In this document: positions 30,313-40,576 of the stretch, piece after piece
How positions within the stretch are numbered: the first letter of the stretch is position 1
Layout: every line of letters starts with the position of its first letter
Assembly (NCBI RefSeq): GCF_001540865.1
Contig: NW_017893415.1
Location: 1 to 64,000, forward strand
Reading direction: 5' to 3'
Source: Ananas comosus
Lineage: Eukaryota > Streptophyta > Magnoliopsida > Poales > Bromeliaceae
Length of the DNA: 64,000 nt
Position numbers and translations under genes: made by a program
Notes under the pieces: generated by a model
Seen by the model: only the letters and a program-made list of their open reading frames with translations
The model's database searches: none
Told to the model about the DNA's origin: nothing

Positions 30313-31418
30313 TGTTAGGTCCTATGTGTTGGCAAGTTTCGTGGGTCGAGTCGGAGTCTTGAAGAAGTTCGGAGCGGAGTATTGAAGATCGAAGAATCCA
30401 AGACTTCGAAGAATCGGAAAGGATGCAAAATACGCAACACTTGAATCATGATGCGTAGCGAAAATTGCATTGTTGTACCGGTATAAGGGTTTTCTGTCCA
30501 GGGTACAGCCATCAGAGTTTGCGCAGAGATGTTTGATGGTTGTTCCGGTACAAGCTTCACGCTGTACCGGTACAAGCCCTGTTCCGGAACAAGCTGAAGC
30601 TATCCAGGGTACAGGAGCTTCGCAGAAAAATCTTCCGTCATGGTGTACCCTGGACAGCTTTCCTTGTTCCGGTACAAGGTGCTGATTTTGGAAAGAAACT
30701 TTCTAATTCTACTCCGTTTTGATTCTAAAGTCTATAAATAAGCTAGAGGGGTTCTCTAACTAATTAAGCATCACGAAAATACATATTTGAGAAACCCTAG
30801 AGGCTCGGATTTCATCAAAAACCTATTTTCTACAAAAAGCCTCTTTTAGATCAAATCGAGATATTGAAATTTGATATTAATATGTCGATTTGATCTCCGC
30901 TTCGCTTGGAGTTCTATTCCCTGGTTTTCTACGATACTCCAAAGCGAAGGATCACCATATTCATGATATTCTTCATGGTGGCGTCGTGGATTCGGCGTAT
31001 TTGACGGCGGTTCGTGGATTCGGATCGTGGGCTCGTGGATTCGAGTGGCGTCGTGGATTCGGCGTGATTGAAGCTTCGTGGATTCGAAGTGGAGGCGTTC
31101 GTGGATTCGGACGTGAGGGCGTGGACAACCCGGAGGGTAGCGCGAAGATTCATAGGAGGTTAAGAGAGGTTGAGTCCGTGGAGTCGGTAATCACCTTGTA
31201 ATCTTTTCTCTTAGTGAATTATTTTTTTTCGCGTGTTGGTCCCGTGGGTTTTTCTCCAAGTTGGAGTTTTCCCACGTAAATCTCGGTGTGCTTTTTATTT
31301 TCCGCATTTATTTTTATTGCATCGAGATTTGTGGTTTTTGGCCGTTACACCTATTCACCCCCCCCCTCTAGGTGATAGATACAATCTAGATAGATCCTTG
31401 GGCTCCTCAAAACTTTCA
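30313..31418 (+). mobile_element. D2 SIRE-like Ty1/copia LTR
   Basis: Starts TGTTAGGTCC after a purine tract and shares the promoter and 3' blocks of D1 (TATAAATAAGC, the region before 'attcacccccc', 'gatccttggg'). The 3' end is uncertain; ACTTTCA at 31418 is the best TG...CA fit. It carries five GTACCGGTAC- or GTTCCGGAAC-type palindromes (30477-30673) where D1 carries GGGACCGGTCCC-type sites. It is diverged from D1, so the two are different subfamilies. Confidence 0.7.
30477..30673 (+). promoter_or_regulatory. TTGTACCGGTACAA-type array in the D2 LTR
   Basis: Cores start at 30477 (ACCGGT), 30544 (TCCGGT), 30566 (ACCGGT), 30583 (TCCGGA) and 30668 (TCCGGT), each within TTGT(A/T)CCGG(T/A)ACAA-like palindromes. 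The last core is 60 bp before TATAAATA (30733-30740). Ty3 element G carries the same palindrome type. Confidence 0.65.
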
Positions 31419-31840
31419 CGAAAGCCGTACCGAACTGTAATCTTTATCAGATCACTATCGGATTTTATTTTCCACCTTCCGGGTGTCAGAATGATATGAA
31501 ACTTTAAATCTAGCCTCATAAAAATAATTCTGACTTACCCTCTAGTTTTCATAATTTTCTGATACTGTGCATTTTCTGCTAATTTATCTGCCCGGTTTCT
31601 CACAGAAAATTTTAAATCTTCTATTTTCACTCCGATTTCAGCACAGGTCGTTTCTAACTCATATTTCACTTCTCCAAATCCAATAAAAATAGTATCTCAT
31701 ACTATTTTTATTTATTTTAATTTTTATATTTAAAAATCCGGTATATTACATTTCACCGCAACCTCACCGGAACCATTCAAATGACTTTCAAACCAAATGT
31801 ACACCTTAACTTCATAATTTTAGAAGTCCGGTTCCTTACA
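31419..31840 (-). mobile_element. Two minus-strand LTR 5'-end fragments (tentative)
   Basis: On the minus strand LTR starts can be read at 31750 (TGTAATATACCGG) and at 31840 (TGTAAGGAACCGG). The 90-bp piece 31751-31840 looks like the beginning of an LTR into which another LTR was joined at 31750. No polypurine tract or coding region accompanies them. The family is not recognised, and the limits toward 31419 are uncertain. Confidence 0.4.
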
Positions 31841-32229
31841 ATAGTAGCTTTTCTTTTTGCATTAGTCGCCTATGTATTGAGAGAGAGATTCCTTGTAGGT
31901 GAGGCTTTGGAGAGCTATGTATTTTGGATGAAAAATGTATTCGTTTAAAAAAAATGATGTAAATGAAAAGAACGAACTAATGTAATAGTTAGTAAAGTAC
32001 TCTCTTTATTTCACTTGTTTTATCTTTTGGATCGCTTGCTCTTTGTATTGTTGGCACTGTTTGTGCCCTTGTGAATGTGTATGCTTAGAATTTAATTTTC
32101 TGGGTAAATTCTTGTACACATTCCTGTTGTTGAGCCTTGGGCGGACAGGGGAGGTGCTGTCCGTTCGGCGGCCCGCCGCTGCGGCCGAACCGTGCCAAAT
32201 TGGTAGTGGTTTCGGGGCGGGGCGTGACA
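31841..32229 (+). mobile_element. Element E 5' LTR, 3' 389 bp only
   Basis: Matches the end of the E 3' LTR (about 48532-48918) closely, from ATAGTAGCTTT to GGGGCGTGACA, and is followed by a primer-binding site. The first 2.3 kb of the LTR, including promoter and palindrome array, is missing and replaced by unrelated minus-strand LTR fragments. Confidence 0.85.
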
Positions 32230-32236
32230 GCTGTTT

Positions 32237-32248
32237 TGGTGTCAGAGC
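32237..32248 (+). other. Primer-binding site of element E
   Basis: TGGTGTCAGAGC, one mismatch to the tRNA-Met site TGGTATCAGAGC, starting 8 nt after the LTR. Confidence 0.85.
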
Positions 32249-32388
32249 GATAAAAGCAAGTAAAGAGAGAGTCTAGGATGACCTAGGAGACCCTAGGTTG
32301 GAAAGCCCTAAGGTTATAGGTGCGTGAGCGGAACGTGAACCTATAGCGATGGCGGAAGTTAATTTGATTGGGTCGAAGTTGGTAATAT

Positions 32389-32469
32389 GTCTCTAGTTGT
32401 GATTAGAGACGGATTCAAGTTGTATGAGTTCTTGTCTTGAGGTGGTTGTGTCGGTGGCCGACGACATGA
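32389..32469 (+). other. Leader hairpins 1 and 2 of element E
   Basis: Hairpin 1: GTCTCTA (32389-32395) pairs with TAGAGAC (32404-32410). Hairpin 2: TTGTGTCG (32446-32453) pairs with CGACATGA (32462-32469); the loop GTGGCCGA contains GGCC. Both correspond in order and spacing to those of A and C. Confidence 0.6.
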
Positions 32470-32565
32470 TACCAAGAGCCTAGAACGAGTGCACTTGTGT
32501 GCTTCCGCCCGATTTTGTGGTTGAGTTGTCATGTGTCGTAAATGCGACGAGGTAATTGGTTAAGA

Positions 32566-32591
32566 TGACTAACCGAGTAATTGCGTTTCAG
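32566..32591 (+). promoter_or_regulatory. Predicted branch point and 3' splice site before gag (E)
   Basis: TGACTAAC ends at 32573, and GCGTTTCAG has its AG at 32590-32591. The gag ATG (MSPRRYTRRSAP) is at 32598, the same 6-nt offset as in C. Confidence 0.6.
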
Positions 32592-32597
32592 GGACTA

Positions 32598-35500
32598 ATG
32601 TCTCCAAGACGCTACACGCGTAGATCTGCCCCAGCACCGACTCCTGAGGTGCCCGAGCAGGAGGAATCGAGCGTGATCGATCGGTTGCAAGCGCAAGTGA
32701 CCGCGCTGACCAACGTGGTGCAGTGCCAGGAGACCCGATTCGAGCGGCTCCAGGATCTATTGGAGCGACAGATTGCGGCGGCGGCTGCGACGGCAAATGA
32801 AGGCGGTGGCCCGCCCGCACCCCCGACTCACGTACCTAGAGTGGCAGAGGGTGAGGGCATAGCAGTGGTTCCGGTGACGGCACGCCCATCGCCAGTGATC
32901 GCACCACAGGCGGCATCGGGATCGGCTACACCCGATGTGACGGCCGAAGACATGGAGGGAGAGCGCGCATTGGCAGCTCTTATCAAGTTCAACAAGTTCC
33001 ATCCGCCAACCTTCGAGGGTCAGAAGGTGGAACCAGAGATGGTCGAGTCTTGGATTGACTCAATGGAGACCCTCTTCGACGACTTGCGTACCTTGGAGAG
33101 GGACAAGGTGTATCTCGCCACCCATTGCTTGGAAAAGGCGGCGAAGGTTTGGTGGAAGCGCGTTAGACGGGATCGGCTTCCCGGTCTTCCGCCGATGCTG
33201 TGGGAAGAATTCAAGCGGGAGATGTTCGCCAACTATTTTCCCGACACACTGAAGCGGAAGCTCAAGGAGAAATTCCGCAAGCTAGAGCAAGGGGACCGCT
33301 CAGTGGCGGAGTATGAATAAGAATTCTCCCATATTATTGACTGTGTCCCGGATGTTGTAAAGGATGACCGAGACCGGGCCGAGTGGTTCTTGCGAGGACT
33401 TCGGCTGGGGATCAACAAGGCTGTGCAGATACTTAAGCTTACGACCTTTGCGGAGGTCTTCGATCGAGCCCTATCGGCGGAGCACGAAGATGCCCACATG
33501 CAGGAAAAGCGTGAGGCTTTGGCCGAGTCTAAGGACAAGGGCAAGAAACGCCAAGGTGGCGGTAGTTCGGGGGGACAGACACGTTACAAGAAGCCCCCGA
33601 AGTATTCGCGCACTCAACAAAAGGGCGGTGGAGTGCGGCGATGCATGATATGCGGCGAAGACCATCCGGTCTCGCGCTGTGAACAAGGCTGAGGCAAGTG
33701 CTACAAGTGTGGGCAGCCGGGGCACTTCATTCGAGATTGCCCGGGAGGGGGAGTCTCACCTGCCCCCTGGACTGCATCGGCGCCGGCGATCCCGGCTCAC
33801 TATGGAGGAGCTCCACCGACAGCCACGTCGACTGGACGCGCGATGGTGCCGCGTCAACCTGAAGTGACGTGATCGGCCCCGAGCGGACGGGTATTCGCCG
33901 CTCAGGTCCAAGCTGAGGAGCCTGCGGAGGCGGAGGAGCATCGCCTTGTGGCAGGTATGGTTTTGATTAACGGAGTTTGCTCTAGGGTTTTATTTGATAC
34001 AGGAGCCACACATTCATTCATAAGTAGATCATTCGCATGCATGCATGGCATACATTTAGAGGTGAGTGACAAGTGGCGAGTGCAGGGCCCTGGGTCGACG
34101 TTTAACAGCTACTCGGAGTGTGCGTCATGTCCAGTACAAATAGGCGACTGGATTATGCCTATCAGGACACTGGAACTCACAAAGCTTGAGGCTTACGACG
34201 TCATTCTGGGTATGAACTGGCTCTCGAAGTATCACGCAATGATCGATTACAAGAGCAGGGTGATCACATTCCGTGAGCCAGGACAAGAGGAGTTCACATA
34301 TCTGGCTTGCCAAAGCTCGTGCTTCGTCGCGACGGTGTCGGCGACAAGAACAAGGAAATTAGTCAACAGCGGTTGCACGGCATTCTTGGCAACTGTTGTG
34401 GAAGTGGAGCGAATAGCTCCAACGTTAGAGGAGCTATCGGTGGTGCGGGAGTTCCCGGATGTATTTTCCACGGAGTTGCCGGGGATACCACCTGATCGGG
34501 AGATCGAGTTCGTCATAGACTTGGTTCCCGGTACCGCACCGATCTCGAAGGTTCCGTACCGAATGGCGCCGGCGGAATTGAAGGAGTTGAGGAGTCAATT
34601 GCAAGACCTCCTCGACAAGCAATTTATCCGGCCAAGTGTATCACCGTGGGGAGCCCCGGTGTTGTTTGTACGGAAGAAGGACGGATCGTTCCAACTCTGC
34701 GTGGACTATCGAGAATTGAACAGAGTCACGATCAAGAATAAGTACCCACTACCCCGAATCGATGACTTGTTCGACCAGTTGCAGGGGTCGTGTGTGTACT
34801 CAAAGATAGATTTGCAATCCGGCTATCACCGGCTGAAAATCAAGCCGGAGGATGTGCAGAAAATCGCGTTTCGTATGCGGTATGGACACTACGAATTCAC
34901 GGTCATGCCATTTGGACTCACAAATGCTCCAGCGGCATTTATGGACTTGATGAACCATGTCTTCAAGAGGTATCTGGATCGATTTGTTGTGGTTTTCATA
35001 GACGACATATTGATCTACTCTCGTAGTGACGAGGAACATGCCGAGCATTTGAGACTAGTGCTTCAAGTCCTTCGGGAGGAGAAGTTATATGCTAAGCTGA
35101 AGAAGTGCGACTTCTCGCTTCGCGAGGTCGCCTTCTTAGGGCATGTGATTTCCGCGGGTGGAGTTTCTGTAGACCCGAGGAAGGTTGAGGCAATCAAGGA
35201 TTTGCCGCGCCCGACAAATGTCACGGAGGTTCGAAGCTTCGTGGGCTTGGCGGGCTACTATAGGCGGTTTCTGGAAGGCTTTTCCAAAATAGTGATTCCA
35301 CTTACCCGCCTGACTCAGAAAGGCACCAAGTTCGTTTGGAGCGAAGAATGTGACCGGAGTTTCAAAGAGTTGAAGCAAAGACTGACTTCGACTCTGGTGC
35401 TCGCTCTACCGGTGCAGGGGGAAGACTTCGTGGTCTACAGTGATACCTCCTATCTTGGGTTGGGGTGTGTATTGATGCAAGGCGGGAAGGTGATCGCTTA

Positions 35501-35776
35501 TGCATCCCGTCAGCTGAAGAGCTATGAAAAGAACTACCCCATCCATGATTTGGAGCTAGCGGCGGTGATTTTCGCCTTGAAGCTGTGGAGGCACTATTTA
35601 TATGGTGCCCACTGTGAGATCTATACCGACCACAAGAGCTTGAAGTACGTATTTACACAGAAGGAGCTCAACATGCGTCAACGGCGGTGGTTGGAGCTGT
35701 TAAAGGATTATGATGTTGATATCCTCTAACACCCAGGGAAGGCAAATATGGTCGCGGATGCACTTAGTAGGAAGTC
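32598..35776 (+). pseudogene. Element E gag-protease-RT-RNase H, with four stops
   Basis: One frame with stops at 33318-33320 (CAA to TAA in EYE-stop-EFSH), 33690-33692 (before GKCYKC), 33865-33867 (before SAPSGR) and 35727-35729 (TAC to TAA in DIL-stop-HPGK). In order: N-terminal Pro/Ala region, capsid ([12 protein letters not shown]), knuckles CMICGEDHPVSRC and CYKCGQPGHFIRDC, protease [13 protein letters not shown] with CVDYRELNR and FIDDILIYS, and RNase H up to VADALSRKS. The frame runs into solo LTR F at 35777 and resumes at 38423. There are no frameshifts in 3.2 kb; the damage is mostly C-to-T nonsense, as expected from decay of methylated cytosines. Confidence 0.9.
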
Positions 35777-38422
35777 TGTCACGCCCCGGGACCGATGCCA
35801 ATTTGGCCCGACCCGAGCACGTCAAACAAACGCCGAACGGACAGAGTTTCCCCTATCCGCCCAAGGCTCATCACATGTACATTTTCAAATAAGAAGTGCA
35901 CTAGCGGAAACATACACAAACGGCTTACACGAGGGTAAGCAATAGCCATTAGTGAAAGAAAAAGAAAACTAAACATTCACAAGTAATATGATTCATTTTA
36001 GATCATATACATTGTATCTATCCAACTTGTACATCCAAAATCTTTACATTCTTTCATCATTTCTTTTACATCACATTTACCTCAAAATGAACATTACATT
36101 CTTTTCTTTACTTTGCTTTATACATCAACATCTTAAATCATCAGATACAAAGATGATAAAAGGGGTAAACTACTAACAAAATGTGACCCAACTCCGGTGG
36201 CCTCTGACTACGGTGCGATACCTTTACCGCGGTCGCTCGCCGGCTCGCTCGGTCCCGGCTCTGTGGAAATAGTGGGGTGAGAACTACAACAAAGTTCCCA
36301 GTGGGTTCGGCCTCAACATCACCGACTTTCCCACTAGGACTAACTCAGGCATAATAGAAGAAATAGGCTATAATAGTAACCAAACTATACTTAATGCTAA
36401 TATGCCTGAACAAATAGCAAGAAATATGCTCAACATTAATAAATGCAGGTTATGCATGTTCTTTAGTTCTTTGCACTTTACTCTTTGTTATTTGCTCTTT
36501 ATTTTTTACTCTTTGCTCTTTAATCATTAAGGCTAACCCGGGGGTTTCGCCACATTAACTTGCTTCACATTAAGTCCATCATCGCAGGAACTCACCAGCT
36601 AGGACCGTCCTTACGGGTTTACTCCAACCCGGATGCATAACTCCGGAGCGCATCGCCCGAGGGGGAGCGACCGCCCTCGAGCACGGAACTCATAGCAAGT
36701 ATGATCATATCCTTAACTCAAAGGATTATAAGTTCAATCTTGACTTTACACTAGCTCTAGTGTTCTTTACATCACTTTATGTTGCAAACTCATGCAATCA
36801 CATTCTTTACATTTCCTTTACTCTTGCTAACTCTAGCATTCTTGTTCTTATTGCCCACTTTACTTTAACTTTACTCGTTGTCATTTTCATCATTCTTTAC
36901 ATCACTTTAGTTCTTTACATCACACTAACTCTAGTGTCATTTCACATTAGCTTTATCGAATGCCACTCGATCTATGTCATTGTGTCACTCTGTTCTTTTG
37001 CTCACTTTGGGTGCTCACTTTTCTCTCATGCATACACATAGGGTTTTGACATTATTAGGTTCTCAACCATCTCATTATGCAAGTTGTGCTCACAATCATG
37101 CAATCATCACATTTCATCTTTACTTTACCCTAATATGCATGCAACAATATTTATACATATGCTCAAGGAATGACACATTAGGCATAGAGAGATTTTCAAT
37201 GAGTTTGAGAAGCACCACCCACCTCGTAGGCTTTTAAAGGTGCTCCGATGATTTTCTTGGGATTTTTAATCGCCCGGTTCACTACCTGCGGCAAAACGAA
37301 GCCCTATTAGGCCATTTTGCTCATATCTTTACTTTGGCTTTTCGTAACGTTAATCCGAGCGCACCAACGCGTCGGAAATACCCCCAATTAGGTTTTTGAT
37401 GGGTCAATTTCACTTAGAAATCCCCATGAGCAAAAGCCCCAATTTGGTGCCCTAGCTCCAATGCATATACAAAACCTAGGGTTTGATCTCATTGGGAAGC
37501 AAAAGTAGCTTCATTATACTCTAAATAGTCCATTAGAACCATTCTTAGGCTTTCCAAAATCCTAGTTTGGATTTCACCATGAGAGGTGGCCCAAGCTCAC
37601 CTCTAAAGCAAACCAAGGTTTTGATCTCTTTAGAAGCAAAAGAAAGCTTCAAAACTCTTTAATCATTCCATTAAAACCGATTTCTAGGTCATTCAATCCC
37701 ATTTTAGGGTTTTAGCATGATTAGGGTTGAAGCTTACCTCAAAGCTTTCCCTAACTTGCACTAGAGAGGAAGAAGATGAAGCCTCTTTGCTCCAAAAGCT
37801 TCTTCTTCACCTTCTTCTCCTTCTTTTCCTTCCTTTCTTTCCTTCTTCTCCTTTGCCTTCTAGAGAGAGAGAGGGAGAGAAGAGAGTGTTTGAGAGGGTG
37901 GGAATGAGAGAAAAGGCTCTCTCAGCCCTCTACATAACTATTGGGTTGCAAAAATGCAATAAAACCCCTCAACTTTTACCTCGTGCACTGCCTGGACTGG
38001 GCAGTTTTCGGAGGCAGAGACCGGTCTCCCCGAGCAGGGACCGGTCTCCGAGAGCTCTCCCAGCGCAGCCAGGGCTGCTGCGCGCGATGCATCCGGTCTC
38101 TCCTTGGGGGACCGGTCTCTCGGGGACCGGTCTCTCGGGTAGGGACCGGTTCCCGAGAGCTACTTTCTCAGGACTTAGCCGATTTTTCGGCTGTCTCATT
38201 TCATACGCGTTCGGGGACCGGTCTCTCCCACCAGGGACCGGTCCCCGAGAGCTCAAAATCTGCAGTTTTGCAGAATTTGATTCTTTAGCTCTCGAAAACC
38301 TTCCACAACTCACTTTTAATCATCTTAACACCTTCAGACTTTCCGAAGTGTTCCATCCTCGCACTTTGGTCAATTTGACTAAAGTTCGACATTTTTATTT
38401 TCCGAATTTTCGGTATATTACA
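35777..38422 (-). mobile_element. Solo LTR F (Ty3, C family) inside element E
   Basis: A 2,646-bp minus-strand LTR of the same family as element C, from TGTCACGCCCCGGG to TCGGTATATTACA. It is flanked by a perfect 5-bp duplication AAGTC (35772-35776 and 38423-38427), so it is a clean solo LTR made by LTR-LTR recombination after a full insertion. It includes the mirror-image palindrome array (38020-38242), a CT/GAAGAAG tract (about 37795-37870), the stem-loop near 36648-36680 and a GAGGTAAGC donor-like site at 37732-37740 (minus strand). Confidence 0.93.
38020..38242 (-). promoter_or_regulatory. Paired ACCGGT array in solo LTR F
   Basis: Cores start at 38020, 38040, 38092 (TCCGGT), 38111, 38126, 38145, 38217 and 38237, in pairs 20, 19, 19 and 20 bp apart. 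This is the same spacing pattern as LTR C, conserved despite base changes in individual sites. Confidence 0.7.
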
Positions 38423-39988
38423 AAGTCGGCGAAGAACCTCGCTTTTGTTGTTACCCAGCAAACACCCCTGTGGCTGGATATGGAGCGATTAAACCTTGAA
38501 GTGGTCGCTCCTGAGGTTCCGACTCAGTTGATGGCACTCGTTGTCCAACCGACCTTGTTGGAGAGGATCAAAGATCTGCAACCGGCAGACCCGGAACTCC
38601 AAAAGGTGCGGCGAAACATCGAGAAAGGGCGTGGCAGCGATTTCGAGGTAAACGCCGATGGTGCGCTTCGGTTTCAAAACCGATGGTGTGTGCCGAAAGA
38701 TGGAGAGCTTCGTGAATTGATTCTACAAGAAGCGCACCGATCTCCATATGCCGATCACCCGGGTGGCACCAAGATGTATCAAGGACTAAAGATGCACTAT
38801 TGGTGGCCGAGAATGAAGAGTGACATTGGACGCTTTGTGGCGAAATGCTTAACATGCCAACAGGTGAAGGCCGAGCGTCGATTTCCAGCGGGAAAGCTTC
38901 AAAGTCTACCAATCCCCATTTGGAAATGGGAGGATATATCAATGGATTTCGTGGTCGGCTTGCCTCGCTCAACGGACGGCCACGATGCAATTTGGGTAAT
39001 TGTGGACCGATTGACAAAGTCGGCTCACTTCTTGCCGATCCACACCACGTGGTCGGGCGACAAGTTAGCGCAGGTATACCTTGATGAGATAGTGAGACTG
39101 CATGGGGTGCCGAAATCGATCGTGTCGGATCGTGACCCCCGGTTCACTTCACACTTCTGGAAAAGCCTGCAGAAAGCCCTTGGCACGCGACTCGATTTTA
39201 GCACCGCATTTCATCCTCAGACTGATGGGCAAACAGAGAGAACTATTCAAACTCTGGAGGACATGTTGCGAGCGTGTGTCATTAACTATAAAGGAAGTTG
39301 GTGTGACCATCTACCTATGGCCGAGTTCGCCTACAACAACAGTTATCATGCTAGTGTGGAGATGGCACCGCTCGAGGCTCTCTATGGGCGGACGTGTCAA
39401 TCTCCTATACACTGGAGCGATGTTGGCGAGCGTGCTGAGTTCGGCCTAGATGTGTTGCGAGAAGCGGAAGAGAAAGTCCCCCTTGCTCGCAAGAGATTGC
39501 TCGCGGCGCAGTCGAGACAGCAAAGTTACGCAGATAGGCACCGTCGAGATATAAAGTTCGCGGTAGGTGACCGCGTATTCTTGAAGGTTTCACCGATGCG
39601 AGGTGTGAAGCATTTTAAAGTGCGGGGAAAATTGAGTCCCCGATACATTGGACCATATGAAATATTGGAGCCAGTCGGCACGGTGGCCTACCGACTTGCT
39701 CTACCGCCGAAGCTTGCGGATGTACACAATGTGTTCCATGTCTCCAATCTCCGCAAGTACATTCACGACCCCGAGCATGCGATGCTATATGAACCGCCGG
39801 AACTTCAAGGAGACTTGAGCTATGAAGAGTTTCCGGTGGGGATTATCTCCCGAGAGGTGCGAAAGTTGAGGAATCGAGAAATTCCTTATGTGAAGGTCAG
39901 GTGGAGCAATCACGAGGATCGCGAAGCCACCTGGGAACTCAAGGGTCTAATGAGAAAAACACCATCCTCACCTATTCAAGGAGTAAGG
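38423..39988 (+). pseudogene. Element E pol C-terminal part: integrase and chromodomain
   Basis: Continues the RNase H end after solo LTR F (KS-AKNLAFVV). It has the spacer [13 protein letters not shown], the integrase zinc region ([23 protein letters not shown]), the DDE core (SMDFVVGLPRS, VSDRDPRFTSHFW, TERTIQ), the GPYEILEPVGTVAY segment and the chromodomain (YVKVRWSNHEDREATWELK). A single-base change in an A-run near 39955 shifts the frame; the ancestral frame would read HPHLFKE and stop at 39986-39988. The continuous open frame extending upstream to 37727 is an artefact of reading through the inserted LTR. Confidence 0.88.
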
Positions 39989-40020
39989 TATGGGTTTAAG
40001 TTAAAGTTAAGAATTGAGTT

Positions 40021-40057
40021 AGTTTCGAGGACGAAACTCCTTTTAAGGAGGGGAGGA
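40021..40057 (+). other. Element E pre-LTR hairpin and polypurine tract
   Basis: AGTTTCG and CGAAACT (40021-40038) pair around AGGA. AAGGAGGGGAGGA runs to the 3' LTR start at 40058. Confidence 0.8.
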
Positions 40058-40576
40058 TGTAAGAAAGTGAATTCTCGAAATCCGAGGATTGTACTTCATC
40101 CAGGATCGACTGACTGTCGAGAGGATACCCTTTGTGGGAGCTAAGAATGTCCAAAACACAAAAAGTGCTTTGGAGTTGAGTCCGCGGGAGCAAATGGTGC
40201 AAACTGCACTTTTGGGCTGATGTTGCTCTCGGGGAACGGTATCTGGAGGTGAGATACCGGTTCCCTCGGCTGGGTATAGCAGGGTTGCTTGGTGCAACCG
40301 GTCCCTGGCAGGGAGGAACCGGTTGCCGAACGTGGTCCCAGCGAGAAATGCCGAAATTTGGCTAAGTCCTGAAAATCGAGCTCTCGGGGACCGGTCTCTC
40401 AGGTGAGGACCGGTCTCCCGGGGAGAGACCGGTTCCCAAACGCGTGCGCCCGAGGGAAGCTCTCGGGGACCGGTCCCAAGTCGGGGAGACCGGTCCCTCC
40501 GCACGAAAACTGCCCAGTAAGGACTGTGCAATGGATGAAAAGTTGAGGGGTTTTTATGCAAAATGGCCTTTATTAG
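40058..40576 (+). mobile_element. Element E 3' LTR, first part
   Basis: Starts TGTAAGAAAGTG after the polypurine tract and is cut at 40577 by element G. It continues at 46746 after the ATTAG duplication. It carries nine ACCGGT-type sites (40235-40494). Confidence 0.9.
40235..40494 (+). promoter_or_regulatory. ACCGGT array in the E 3' LTR
   Basis: Cores start at 40235 (AACGGT), 40256, 40297, 40318, 40390, 40409, 40428, 40469 and 40489. Neighbour spacings are mostly 19-21 bp; the first two pair starts are 62 bp apart. Element G inserted about 80 bp further on. Confidence 0.65.

Noticed and set aside
31419..31750. Complete LTR element on the minus strand
   Set aside because: No second end, primer site or purine tract; kept only as tentative LTR fragments.
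37727..40144. Single 805-codon open frame as a gene
   Set aside because: Its first ~230 codons read through the inserted minus-strand LTR F; only the part after 38423 is element E pol, and its last ~50 codons run into the LTR after a frameshift.
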